Assembly: GCA_052168315.1 (NCBI GenBank)
Contig: JBQLZO010000042.1
Span: 116,362 to 180,361 of the forward strand
Length of the DNA stretch: 64,000 bases
Reading direction: 5' to 3'
DNA from: JBQLZO01 sp052168315
Lineage (GTDB): Bacteria > Planctomycetota > Phycisphaerae > Phycisphaerales > UBA1924
In this document: piece after piece, positions 17,876 to 25,826 of the stretch
Layout: every line of letters starts with the position of its first letter
Numbering within the stretch: the stretch's first letter is position 1
Notes under the pieces: model-generated
What the model was told of the DNA's origin: nothing
Databases searched by the model: none
The model's input: the letters and a program-made list of their open reading frames with translations, nothing else
Translations under genes and position numbers: made by a program

Positions 17876-19330
17876 GTGTCCGCGCCCCCCTCCAGCTCAA
17901 CCGCACGCAACCCCGCGGCAACCATCGCCGCCGCGCTGCCGATCCTCTGCGCCCTCTCCGCCGCAACGGGCTGCGGCCGCGAATCCCCCACGCCGCCCGC
18001 GCACAGCGAACCGCTCCCCCTCCCCGAAGCGGTCGTCCAGCGACTCCTGACCATGTCGCCGCTCCCCGCGCACCCGCCCGCCGACCCATCCAACGCCCAC
18101 GCCGACGACCCCGCCGCCGCGCACCTCGGCCGCTGGCTCTTCTTCGATGCGCGACTCTCGGGCCCGTGGTCGCCCGAAACCCCGCCCGCATCCCTCGCCG
18201 AACTCGCACAACCACACCCCACGAACCACCCCGCCGACGACGACAGGAGTGGGGGGGTCTCGTGCGCATCCTGCCATCGCCCGGAACTCGCGTTCACCGA
18301 TGGGCGCGCCATCGCGCAGGGCCTGGGCCCGGGCCGCCGCCACACACCATCGCTGCTCAACACCGCGCACAACCGCTGGTTCAACTGGGATGGCCGCCGC
18401 GATTCGCACTGGGCACAGGCCATCGAGGCCATCGAACGCCCGAACGAGATGGGCTCCAACCGCCTCGCCATCGCCCGCCTCGTCCACCACGATCCGCCGC
18501 TCCGCGCCGCCTATACCTCCATCTTCGGCCCGCCGCCGGATCTCTCACCCGAAGCGCCCGCCAACGCCCGCCCCGCCCACGACGACGACCCCGACGATGC
18601 CCACCACCCCGATGTCATCGCATGGCAGCGCACCAGCCAGTCCGACCGCGCCGCCGCCGACGAGATCATCGCCAACCTCGCCAAGGCACTGGCCGCATAC
18701 CAGCGACAACTCATCTCACGCGATGCGCCCTTCGACACCTTCGTCCGCGCCCTCCGCGACCACGACCACACGCTCATCGCCACCTTCAACCCACAGGAAC
18801 TCCGCGGTGCCGAACTCTTCGCAGGCCCCGCCAGCTGCTGGCAATGCCACCACGGCCCGAACCTCAGCGATGGCGAGTTCCACAACATCATGACCCCACT
18901 CCGCACCGCCCCCAACGAACCGCCCAAAGACCCCGGACGCTTCGCCGCCATACCCGTGGTGCGCGCCGACCCCTTCAACGCCCAGGGCACCCACGCCGAC
19001 GACCCCACCGCCGAGGCATCGCGCCGCCTCGAATACCTCGACCAGACCCCGCTGCTCTGGGGTGCCTTCAAGACCCCCTCCCTCCGCTCCGTCGCCCGCA
19101 CCGCGCCTTACTTCCACAACGCCGTCGCCCCCGACCTCGCCGCAGTCCTCCACCACTACAACACCTTCGAAGATGCCCCCCGCGTCGGCCACGGGCACCG
19201 CGACCCGCTCCTCCAACCCCTCAACCTCCCCCCCGAGGACCTGGCCGCGCTCGAAGCGTTCCTCCGCACCCTCACCGGCACAGACCCGGATCCAACCCTC
19301 CTGACCCCACCCAAGAGCCCCAGCCCATGA
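17876..19330 (+). CDS. Di-haem cytochrome c peroxidase (MauG/CcpA family) lipoprotein
   Basis: It is an exported peroxidase-like protein of 484 residues that reduces hydrogen peroxide or oxidises a partner protein. Two c-type haem sites are CASCH (Cys130) and CWQCH (Cys321), each with the family context CHRPELAFTDGR and CHHGPNLSDGEFHN. PYFHNAVAPDL and the C-terminal DLAALEAFLRTLTG are also family features. The N-terminus has LSAATGC, a lipobox, so it is probably a lipoprotein. The start is GTG, 27 bases after the anti-sigma gene, so the three genes may form one transcript. Confidence 0.88.
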   Translation: MSAPPSSSTARNPAATIAAALPILCALSAATGCGRESPTPPAHSEPLPLPEAVVQRLLTMSPLPAHPPADPSNAHADDPAAAHLGRWLFFDARLSGPWSPETPPASLAELAQPHPTNHPADDDRSGGVSCASCHRPELAFTDGRAIAQGLGPGRRHTPSLLNTAHNRWFNWDGRRDSHWAQAIEAIERPNEMGSNRLAIARLVHHDPPLRAAYTSIFGPPPDLSPEAPANARPAHDDDPDDAHHPDVIAWQRTSQSDRAAADEIIANLAKALAAYQRQLISRDAPFDTFVRALRDHDHTLIATFNPQELRGAELFAGPASCWQCHHGPNLSDGEFHNIMTPLRTAPNEPPKDPGRFAAIPVVRADPFNAQGTHADDPTAEASRRLEYLDQTPLLWGAFKTPSLRSVARTAPYFHNAVAPDLAAVLHHYNTFEDAPRVGHGHRDPLLQPLNLPPEDLAALEAFLRTLTGTDPDPTLLTPPKSPSP

Positions 19331-19532
19331 GCCGGACCACGGATCCCAACATGTTCGGCATTTGAACGGATCCACACACACCCGTGGGTGTCCCAAAATG
19401 CGGAGAACGCCGACACGCGAAGCGCGTCACGCCGCCGATGCCGTAGGTTTTCCCTGACCCCGGTCGAACCGATCTCAAAGGGCGCGGCGTGCGCCCACCA
19501 GCCTGCCAGCCCGAACCCCGGAGTGCTCCCTG

Positions 19533-21884
19533 ATGAGGATCTCCTCCCGCCGTGCGTCCGTGTGCTCTCAAGTGATGCTCTCGGTGGCGGGAGGCGCCCT
19601 CGCCCTCGCCATCGCCACACCGGCCATCGCCCACCCGGACGACCCCAAGATCCTCGACAAGATGCCACGCATCGAGTCCCCGGGCTGGTCCCTCCAGCGC
19701 TCCGAGCGCGCCGAACCCGGCGTCGCCCAGCGCGTCGAGCAGCTCGGATTCGCCGCCCAGGGCGTCGTCCTCCAGTCCTGGCTCTCCCTCCCGGACTTCG
19801 GCTCCTTCGCCAACGCCAACGACTGCTGGGGATACACCTCCCCCTCCGGCCGCGAGTACGCCATCCTCGGGCTCAACTCCGCCACCGCGTTCATCGAGAT
19901 CACCGACCCCGCCGCCCCCGTCATCGTCTCCATCCAGCCAGGCCCCGACTCGCTCTGGCGCGATGTCAAGACCTACCAGTCCTACGCCTACTCCGTCTCC
20001 GAAGGCGGCGGCGGAATCCAGGTCTTCAACCTCGTCAACATCGACTCCGGTGTCGTCACACTCGCCAACACCATCAGCACCGGCGGCACCGCCGCCACCC
20101 ACAATGTCGCCATCAACACCGACTCCGGGTACCTCTACCGGTGCGGAGGCTCGGACAACGGCCTCCGCATCTACCGCCTCAACCAGTTCCCCGAAGGCCC
20201 CGCATCCCCCGTCTTCGTCGCCTCATGGGCCACCAAGTATGTCCATGATGCGCAGATCGTCTCCTACACCACCGGCCCATACGCCGGAAAGGAAATCGCC
20301 TTCTGCTGCGCGGGATTCAACGGCGGATTCGGCGAAACAGGACTCACCATCCTCGATGTCACCAACAAGTCCAACATCACCATCCTCGGCCAGGTCCAAT
20401 ACACATCCGCCGCGTACTCACACCAGGGATGGCTCACCGAGGACAAGCAGTACTTCCTCCTCAACGACGAACTCGACGAGCAGTCCTTCGGAACCACCAC
20501 CACCACCCGCGTCATCGATGTCTCAGACCTCGCAAACCCCGTCGAGGTCGGAACATTCACCAACGGCCTCCCTTCCGTCGACCACAATCTCTACACCAAG
20601 GGCGACCTCATGTTCGCCGCCAACTACCGCTCCGGCCTGCGCGTCTTCGACATCTCCTCACTCCCGAACGCCCAGGAGATCGCCTTCTTCGACACCTTCC
20701 CCAACTCGGACTCGGCCAGCTTCAACGGCCTCTGGTCCGTCTACCCCTACTTCCCCTCCGGAACCGTCATCGGCTCGGACATCGAACGCGGCCTCTTCGT
20801 CTGGTCCATCGAGACGCCCCCGTTCAGCATCGAGGTCTACCAGGCCGATCCGCCACAGCTCCTCTCGCCCGACGGCGCCACCGTCCTCCTGACCATCACC
20901 CCCGAAGACGGCCAGCAGCTCGCACCCGGCACCGCCACCCTCTTCTACTCCGTCGACGGCGGACCCTTCCAGTCCACCCCCATGCAGCAGCTGACCGGCA
21001 ACTTCTACAACGCCAACTTCCCATCGTTCCCCTGCCTCGCGCAGATCGACTGGTATGTCAGCGCCCAGAGCGTCGCCGGCCAGGAACAACTCTTCCCCTT
21101 CACCGCACCCACCAACCCGCTCACCGCGATCGCCGCCTACGCGCGCGACACGGCCTACTTCGATGACATGGAAGGCGTGAGCTCCAGTTGGCAGGGCGGC
21201 GTCCCAGGCGACACCGCCTCCACCGGCCAGTGGGTCCGCGTGAATCCGAACCCCACCGCCGCCCAGCCAGGCCAGGACACCACACCCGATGGCGTCCGCT
21301 GCTGGGTCACCGGCCAGGGCTCCCCCGGCGGCCCGCTCGGCGAGGCCGATGTGGACAACGGCATCACCGCCCTCCTCTCACCCATCCTCAGCGCCGTCTC
21401 GGAAGAACCCGGCGCCGGCGATGCATACCTCTCCTACCAGCGCTGGTACTCAAACGACCTCGGCGCGGCCCCGAACTCCGACTCCATGCCCATCGAGATC
21501 TCCAACAACGGGGGATCGACCTGGTCGCCGCTCGAACTCGTCACCGAGAACGCCGGCGCATGGGTCCGCAAGGAGTTCCGCATCGCCGACTTCATCACCC
21601 CCACCAGCACCATGCGGCTCCGCTTCATCGCACGCGACCTCGACCCCGGCTCGGTCGTCGAGGCCGGCGTCGACGATGTCGAGATCTTCTTCTACCGCTG
21701 CGATCCGTTCCCCACCATCCCGGGCGACCTCAACCAGTCCTGCACCGTCGATTCCAACGACCTGGCCATCCTCCTCGGCGCGTTCGGAAACTCGCCCGCA
21801 GGCGACCTCAACGACGATGGCGTCACAGACTCCGACGACCTCGCCATCCTCCTGAGCAACTTCGGAACCGTCTGCGAGGACTAA
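19533..21884 (+). CDS. Choice-of-anchor B family protein with C-terminal dockerin-like tail
   Basis: The 783-residue secreted protein has a signal peptide ending ATPAIAHPDDP. A choice-of-anchor B region of LVIVD-type repeats spans about 70-430 (CWGYTSPSGREYAILGLNSATAFIEITDP, then SYAYSVSEGGGGIQVFNL, and ATHNVAINTDSGYLYRCGG). Middle beta-sandwich domains cover about 440-720. Two Ca-binding tail repeats follow near 735-783 (GDLNQSCTVDSNDLAILLGAFG and GDLNDDGVTDSDDLAILLSNFG), ending TVCED. The choice-of-anchor B family carries different surface anchors in different taxa; here it is the dockerin tail also seen at 10,135. It stands alone. Confidence 0.86.
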   Translation: MRISSRRASVCSQVMLSVAGGALALAIATPAIAHPDDPKILDKMPRIESPGWSLQRSERAEPGVAQRVEQLGFAAQGVVLQSWLSLPDFGSFANANDCWGYTSPSGREYAILGLNSATAFIEITDPAAPVIVSIQPGPDSLWRDVKTYQSYAYSVSEGGGGIQVFNLVNIDSGVVTLANTISTGGTAATHNVAINTDSGYLYRCGGSDNGLRIYRLNQFPEGPASPVFVASWATKYVHDAQIVSYTTGPYAGKEIAFCCAGFNGGFGETGLTILDVTNKSNITILGQVQYTSAAYSHQGWLTEDKQYFLLNDELDEQSFGTTTTTRVIDVSDLANPVEVGTFTNGLPSVDHNLYTKGDLMFAANYRSGLRVFDISSLPNAQEIAFFDTFPNSDSASFNGLWSVYPYFPSGTVIGSDIERGLFVWSIETPPFSIEVYQADPPQLLSPDGATVLLTITPEDGQQLAPGTATLFYSVDGGPFQSTPMQQLTGNFYNANFPSFPCLAQIDWYVSAQSVAGQEQLFPFTAPTNPLTAIAAYARDTAYFDDMEGVSSSWQGGVPGDTASTGQWVRVNPNPTAAQPGQDTTPDGVRCWVTGQGSPGGPLGEADVDNGITALLSPILSAVSEEPGAGDAYLSYQRWYSNDLGAAPNSDSMPIEISNNGGSTWSPLELVTENAGAWVRKEFRIADFITPTSTMRLRFIARDLDPGSVVEAGVDDVEIFFYRCDPFPTIPGDLNQSCTVDSNDLAILLGAFGNSPAGDLNDDGVTDSDDLAILLSNFGTVCED

Positions 21885-21931
21885 CCCCGCCCCGTCCGCT
21901 CACTCTTGACGCCCACACCCGCCCGCCGCGA

Positions 21932-22981
21932 TCAAACCGAGTCCGCGTGCGCGTGCGTCCGCGCCAGCCGCGCGCCCCACGCGTGCAGCGCGTGGAACAC
22001 CGCGCTCAGCGCCAGCACCCCGCCCAGCGCTGCGCCCAGACCCAGCCAACCCATCCGATCCCACTGGTTCTGGCAGGTCCACGCGAACTGACCCACGCAC
22101 AGCACGCTCACGATCAGCAGCGTCCCGCTCCGACCCATCCGCGCCACGATGATCGCGCCCAGCGGCGCCCCCAGCGCCACCACCGGCGCTGCGCCCAGCC
22201 AGTTCTCGTACACCCCCGGCTCGATCCCGCCCTGCAGACCACGCGACGCGATCCCCACCAATGAAGTCCACGCCATCAGCACCACCGAGGTCGGCACCGC
22301 GATCCGGAGATCCGCCCGAGACACCAGCACCAGCACCGCGTAGATCAACAGGTCGATCCCCACACCCGTGATCGACGCCACCGTCGCCCCGGCCCCGAAT
22401 CCCACCACCAGCCCCATCCGCGTATCGAACGCCCGCGACATCCGAGTGATCCCGTGCTGCGACACGATCTCGCGCAGCTTGATGAAGTGCATCAACCCGA
22501 AGCTCGCCCAGATCACCGCGAACACAACCTTGATCGTCAGCTCATCCACCCGCGGCGCCACCAGCCACACGCCCAACGGCGTGCCAACCAGCGATCCCAC
22601 CATCGCCGCACGCAGCATCGCCCACTCCAGCGGCTGACGACGGCACAGAATGTAAATCGAAGCGCTGACCATCCCGATCGACTGGATCGCGAACGAGAAG
22701 TCCCGACCCAGCGTCGCCGGCTCGTTGAACAACAGCACCAGCACCGGGAACCCCACCGTCCCCCCGCCCAGCGGCGTCGAACCGGCGAAGTACGACCCGA
22801 ACGCCATCGCCAGCGCGATCGGCCAGTGCTCCGCCAGCGTGCCCCACTGATCCCGAAAGAACACCAGCGAGAGCCACACGCCATAAAACAGCGCCAGCCA
22901 CACCAGGAACGGACGCAGATCACCGCGCCGTTCTGATCCGGTCATCGCCAACGCGGGCTCGGTCACACTGGCAGCGCTCAT
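21932..22981 (-). CDS. TauE/SafE family sulfite exporter-like permease
   Basis: It is a 349-residue integral membrane protein with about eight hydrophobic helices and the family's STPLGGGTVGFPVLVLLF loop. An internal second half begins FDTRMGLVVGFGAGATVASITGVGIDL, which mirrors the first, as expected for the inverted-repeat TauE fold. Substrates in the family are sulfite, sulfoacetate and similar organosulfur anions, but the specificity cannot be read here. It is the last intact gene on the planctomycete side, and its start faces the G-rich junction. Confidence 0.85.
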   Translation of the reverse strand: MSAASVTEPALAMTGSERRGDLRPFLVWLALFYGVWLSLVFFRDQWGTLAEHWPIALAMAFGSYFAGSTPLGGGTVGFPVLVLLFNEPATLGRDFSFAIQSIGMVSASIYILCRRQPLEWAMLRAAMVGSLVGTPLGVWLVAPRVDELTIKVVFAVIWASFGLMHFIKLREIVSQHGITRMSRAFDTRMGLVVGFGAGATVASITGVGIDLLIYAVLVLVSRADLRIAVPTSVVLMAWTSLVGIASRGLQGGIEPGVYENWLGAAPVVALGAPLGAIIVARMGRSGTLLIVSVLCVGQFAWTCQNQWDRMGWLGLGAALGGVLALSAVFHALHAWGARLARTHAHADSV

Positions 22982-23046
22982 ACGGAAAGCTCAGCATTCC
23001 GCGCATCATCAACCACCGGAAACGACCGGTCCCATGGAGCAACCGC

Positions 23047-23112
23047 GTGATTGGGGTTGGGCGGAGTTTGGGGGGTTGGGTGGGGTTTGGGGGTTGCGTG
23101 GGGTTGGGGGGA
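23047..23112. repeat. G-rich tract at the junction of two genomes
   Basis: Runs of G3-G6 separated by T, TT or TTT fill this stretch (for example GGGGTTGGG and TTTGGGGGGTTGGG). Planctomycete-style sequence ends just before it and a Sphingomonadales-style gene begins, already truncated, just after it. The tract could form G-quadruplexes, and it is the kind of low-complexity sequence on which assemblers join unrelated contigs. Confidence 0.75.
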
Positions 23113-23286
23113 GATCTGAGCGCGATCTTCCTGGCCCTGGCCGTCGCCGTGATCCGCAATCCCTCGATCAAGCCGGCGCACATGATCCCGGAGAAGCGGC
23201 TGTTCCTCTTCTCGATCGTCTACCTGTTCGCCGTGTTCGGCGCGCTGGTTGCCGATGCGTGGATACCATTGGGACCCGCCGCATGA
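23113..23286 (+). CDS. ctaB: 3' fragment of protohaem IX farnesyltransferase (CtaB/Cox10)
   Basis: Only the last 57 codons are present (DLSAIFLALAVAVIRNPS, then PEKRLFLFSIVYLFAVFGALVADAW). The PEKRLFxFSIxYLFxxFxALVAD end is characteristic of alphaproteobacterial CtaB, which makes haem O from haem B. The full protein is about 300 residues, so roughly 80% is missing upstream, where the G-rich tract starts. The frame happens to stay open through the tract to a GTG at 23047, but that part encodes only Gly/Trp/Val and is not CtaB. The stop overlaps the next ATG (ATGA). Confidence 0.85.
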   Translation, partial: DLSAIFLALAVAVIRNPSIKPAHMIPEKRLFLFSIVYLFAVFGALVADAWIPLGPAA

Positions 23287-23414
23287 CGCCCGAAGAAGAA
23301 GATATCGTCCGCCGCCGCCAGAAGAGCCGCGCGATCGTGACCGCACTGATCCTGGGCGGGCTGGCCGTGCTCTTCTACCTGATCACGATCACCAAGCTCG
23401 TGGTGGCGTCATGA
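23283..23414 (+). CDS. CoxF-like small membrane protein
   Basis: The 43-residue product starts MTPEEEDIVRRRQKSR and continues with one transmembrane helix (IVTALILGGLAVLFYLITITKLV). Small proteins of this shape (charged N-terminus, single helix ending ITIxKL) are encoded between ctaB and ctaG in sphingomonads and other alphaproteobacteria and are annotated as CoxF. Both ends overlap neighbours by 4 bases (ATGA), strong evidence that it is translated. The role in oxidase assembly is by position only. Confidence 0.8.
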   Translation: MTPEEEDIVRRRQKSRAIVTALILGGLAVLFYLITITKLVVAS

Positions 23415-23962
23415 GCGCCGTGCTCCAGCGGAAGAATAGGCGCAGCGCGACCATGGCGGTGCTGCTCGTGGCGGGCATGATTGCGCTCGGCTTCGCTTCG
23501 GTGCCGCTCTATCGCATTTTCTGTCAGGTTACCGGTTTCGGCGGGACGACGCAGCGCGTCGAGGCGATGTCCGGAGATATGGCGGCGACCGGCCGGGACG
23601 TGACGATCCGGTTCGATTCGAACACGTCGCGGGCGTTGCCCTGGAATTTCGAGCCCGAGGAAAACACGCACCGGATCGGTATCGGGGAGCGGCAACTCGC
23701 TTTCTATCGCGCGGAAAATCTCGGAACGGGCCCCGTGACCGGAACGGCGACGTTCAACGTCACGCCGTTCGAGGCAGGCCGTTATTTCAACAAGATCCAG
23801 TGTTTCTGCTTTACCGAGCAGACCCTGCAGCCGGGCCAGAGCGTCCGGATGCCGGTCACCTATTTCATCGATCCGGCGATCCTCGACGATCCCGATATCG
23901 GCGATGTCGAGGAAATCACGCTTTCATATACTTTCTACCCCGTGGACGACACCGCGTCCTAG
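23411..23962 (+). CDS. ctaG: Cytochrome c oxidase assembly protein CtaG/Cox11
   Basis: It is a copper chaperone that delivers CuB to subunit I. The 183-residue protein has one N-terminal transmembrane helix (TMAVLLVAGMIALGFASVPLY) and the diagnostic periplasmic FNKIQCFCFTEQTLQPGQ, where CFCF binds Cu(I). VTYFIDPAI and ITLSYTFYPV are also conserved. The start is set by the 4-base overlap with the CoxF-like gene. Length is usual for the family (about 180-200). Confidence 0.95.
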   Translation: MSAVLQRKNRRSATMAVLLVAGMIALGFASVPLYRIFCQVTGFGGTTQRVEAMSGDMAATGRDVTIRFDSNTSRALPWNFEPEENTHRIGIGERQLAFYRAENLGTGPVTGTATFNVTPFEAGRYFNKIQCFCFTEQTLQPGQSVRMPVTYFIDPAILDDPDIGDVEEITLSYTFYPVDDTAS

Positions 23963-24008
23963 GGTTAGAGACTTGATCAACACGCTTTACTAGAGGGATT
24001 TGAGCGCA

Positions 24009-24821
24009 ATGGCTGGAGCCGCCCCCGAACATGACTATCACCTCGTAAATCCGAGCATCTGGCCCTTTATCGGGGCGATGTCCGCGCTCGTCATGGCGGT
24101 CGGCGGCGTCATGTGGCTGCATGAGCAGCCCTTTGGCGGCTGGGTTTTCTTTGCCGGCGTGATCGGCGTGATCTTCACGATGTTCAGCTGGTGGGTCGAT
24201 GTGATCCGCGAGGCCAATGGCGGCGATCACACGCCCGTGGTCCAGCTGCACCTGCGTTACGGCATGATCCTGTTCATCGCGTCGGAGGTCATGTTCTTCG
24301 TCGGCTGGTTCTGGGCCTTTTTCAACGGCGCGCTGTTTCCGCCCGAAGCGATCGGCGGCACCTGGCCGCCCGAAGACATCTACGTCTTCAACCCCTTCAC
24401 CTTTCCGCTGCTCAACACGCTGATCCTGCTGTGTTCCGGCACGACGGTCACCTGGGCGCATCACTGCCTGCTCAACGGCGACCGCCAGGGACTGAAAACC
24501 GGTCTGTGGCTGACGATCCTGCTCGGCATCCTGTTCAGCGCCATCCAGGCCTATGAATACAGCGTCGCCGGGTTCGATTTCTCGGGCAATATCTACGGCG
24601 CGACCTTCTTCATGGCGACCGGCTTCCACGGCTTTCATGTCATCATCGGCACGATCTTCCTCGCGGTCTGCCTCGTCCGCGCCTATCAGGGCGATTTCAC
24701 GCCGAAACAGCATTTCGGCTTCGAAGCGGCCGCCTGGTACTGGCACTTCGTCGACGTCGTATGGCTGTTCCTCTTCGTCTCCATCTATGTCTGGGGCGGC
24801 GCGGGCGGCGAGGTCCACTAG
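24009..24821 (+). CDS. ctaE: Cytochrome c oxidase subunit III
   Basis: It is the third core subunit of the aa3-type oxidase. The 270-residue protein has seven hydrophobic helices and typical segments: YHLVNPSIWPFIGAMSAL, LRYGMILFIASEVMFFVGWFWAFF, TLILLCSGTTVTWAHH, TGFHGFHVIIGTIFLAVC and AAWYWHFVDVVWLFLFVSIYVWG. The conserved Glu in SEVMFF and the His residues are present. I start at the ATG at 24009 (MAGAAPEHDYHLVNP); a TTG at 24000 would add three residues. It follows ctaG by 46 bases, in the usual coxB-coxA-ctaB-ctaG-coxC order. Confidence 0.96.
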   Translation: MAGAAPEHDYHLVNPSIWPFIGAMSALVMAVGGVMWLHEQPFGGWVFFAGVIGVIFTMFSWWVDVIREANGGDHTPVVQLHLRYGMILFIASEVMFFVGWFWAFFNGALFPPEAIGGTWPPEDIYVFNPFTFPLLNTLILLCSGTTVTWAHHCLLNGDRQGLKTGLWLTILLGILFSAIQAYEYSVAGFDFSGNIYGATFFMATGFHGFHVIIGTIFLAVCLVRAYQGDFTPKQHFGFEAAAWYWHFVDVVWLFLFVSIYVWGGAGGEVH

Positions 24822-24842
24822 GTTGAGGTCGGGGTTCGCCCG

Positions 24843-25232
24843 ATGAGCGGCCCCACACCTCTTCAATCCGGCATTGCAGGGGCTTGCCCGCGCTGTGGCG
24901 CGCGGACGCTCTTCAACGGCCCCGTCCATTTTGCCGAGCGCTGCGGGGCCTGCGGGCTCGACTATGCCGGTTTCAACGTCGGCGACGGCCCGGCCGCGTT
25001 TCTGACCCTGATCATCGGCGCCGTCGTCGTCGCGCTTGCCCTGGCCGTCGAGCTGTCGATCAAGCCGCCCTTCTGGGTCCATGTCCTGCTCTGGGTGCCA
25101 CTCACCACGGCCGCGGTCGTGTTCGGCCTGCGCGTCGGCAAGGGCGTGCTGCTGGCGCTCGAATACAGCAATGCCGCGCGCGAGGGACGGACCCGGGAGG
25201 ATCGACCGATCGACAGGGACACGGACGGATGA
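24843..25232 (+). CDS. DUF983 family protein
   Basis: The 129-residue protein begins with a small zinc-ribbon (CPRCGARTLF and CGACGLDYAGF, four cysteines). Two transmembrane helices follow (AFLTLIIGAVVVALALAVEL and HVLLWVPLTTAAVVFGLRVGKGVLLALEY). DUF983 genes routinely sit between coxC and surf1 in alphaproteobacteria, as here, so a role in oxidase biogenesis is likely though unproven. The stop overlaps the SURF1 start by 4 bases. Confidence 0.9.
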   Translation: MSGPTPLQSGIAGACPRCGARTLFNGPVHFAERCGACGLDYAGFNVGDGPAAFLTLIIGAVVVALALAVELSIKPPFWVHVLLWVPLTTAAVVFGLRVGKGVLLALEYSNAAREGRTREDRPIDRDTDG

Positions 25233-25801
25233 AACTGCCGCTGATCCCGACGATCATCGTGACGGCCGCGATCGCCGTCATGATCGCGCTCGGCGTCTGG
25301 CAGTTGCAGCGCAAGGCCGAAAAGGAAGCGCTGCTGGACCGGTATGAACGGGCGATCGACCTTCCCGTTATCGCCTGGCCGGAAACGCCCGACGCCGATC
25401 TGCTCTATCGCCGCGCGACGGGCTTCTGCGTCGAACCGGTCGGCTGGCGCGCCACCGCGGGGCAGAATCGCGAAGGCGAGGTCGGCTGGCAGCATATCGC
25501 GACGTGCCGCACCGGCGGTGGGGAAGGGCCGGGCATGCAGGCGGTGATGGGCTGGTCGCGGTCTCCGGAATCGCCCGGTGGCTGGGAAGGCGGGGAAGTG
25601 TCGGGCATCATCACGCTCGACGCCGAATATGGACTGCGGCTGGTGTCCGAGGATCCGGCGCCGGGCCTCGCCGCCGTCGCGCGGCCGTCCGCCGCGGATA
25701 TTCCGAACAATCACCTCCTCTATGCGATCCAGTGGTTCTTCTTCGCCGCCGCCGCCGGGGTGATCTATATCCTCGCGCTGCGGCGCAGGTTGCGCGGCTG
25801 A
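25229..25801 (+). CDS. SURF1 family cytochrome oxidase assembly protein
   Basis: The 190-residue protein has the family layout: transmembrane helix at each end (IPTIIVTAAIAVMIALGVWQLQRK and LLYAIQWFFFAAAAGVIYILALRR) with a periplasmic domain between. GVWQLQRKAEKEALLDRY and NNHLLYAIQWFFFA are SURF1 signatures. It is slightly shorter than the usual 220-250. It assists haem a insertion into subunit I. It is coupled to DUF983 by ATGA. Confidence 0.92.
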   Translation: MKLPLIPTIIVTAAIAVMIALGVWQLQRKAEKEALLDRYERAIDLPVIAWPETPDADLLYRRATGFCVEPVGWRATAGQNREGEVGWQHIATCRTGGGEGPGMQAVMGWSRSPESPGGWEGGEVSGIITLDAEYGLRLVSEDPAPGLAAVARPSAADIPNNHLLYAIQWFFFAAAAGVIYILALRRRLRG

Positions 25802-25826
25802 CGCACCCCGGCTAGGTCCGCCCGTC

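Noticed and set aside
19331..19532. Terminator-like hairpin CACCCGTGGGTG near 19,380
   Set aside because: The arm is only 5-6 bp with a 2-base loop and no T-run; chance occurrence in GC-rich DNA is likely.
23047..23112. Glycine/tryptophan-rich N-terminus of a fusion protein from GTG 23047
   Set aside because: The frame stays open only because of the G-rich bias; it has no similarity to CtaB, and the repeats encode only Gly, Val, Leu and Trp.
23113..23286. ctaB fragment as a real pseudogene created by insertion
   Set aside because: No transposon, repeat or target-site duplication is present; a contig join at the G-rich tract explains the truncation more simply.
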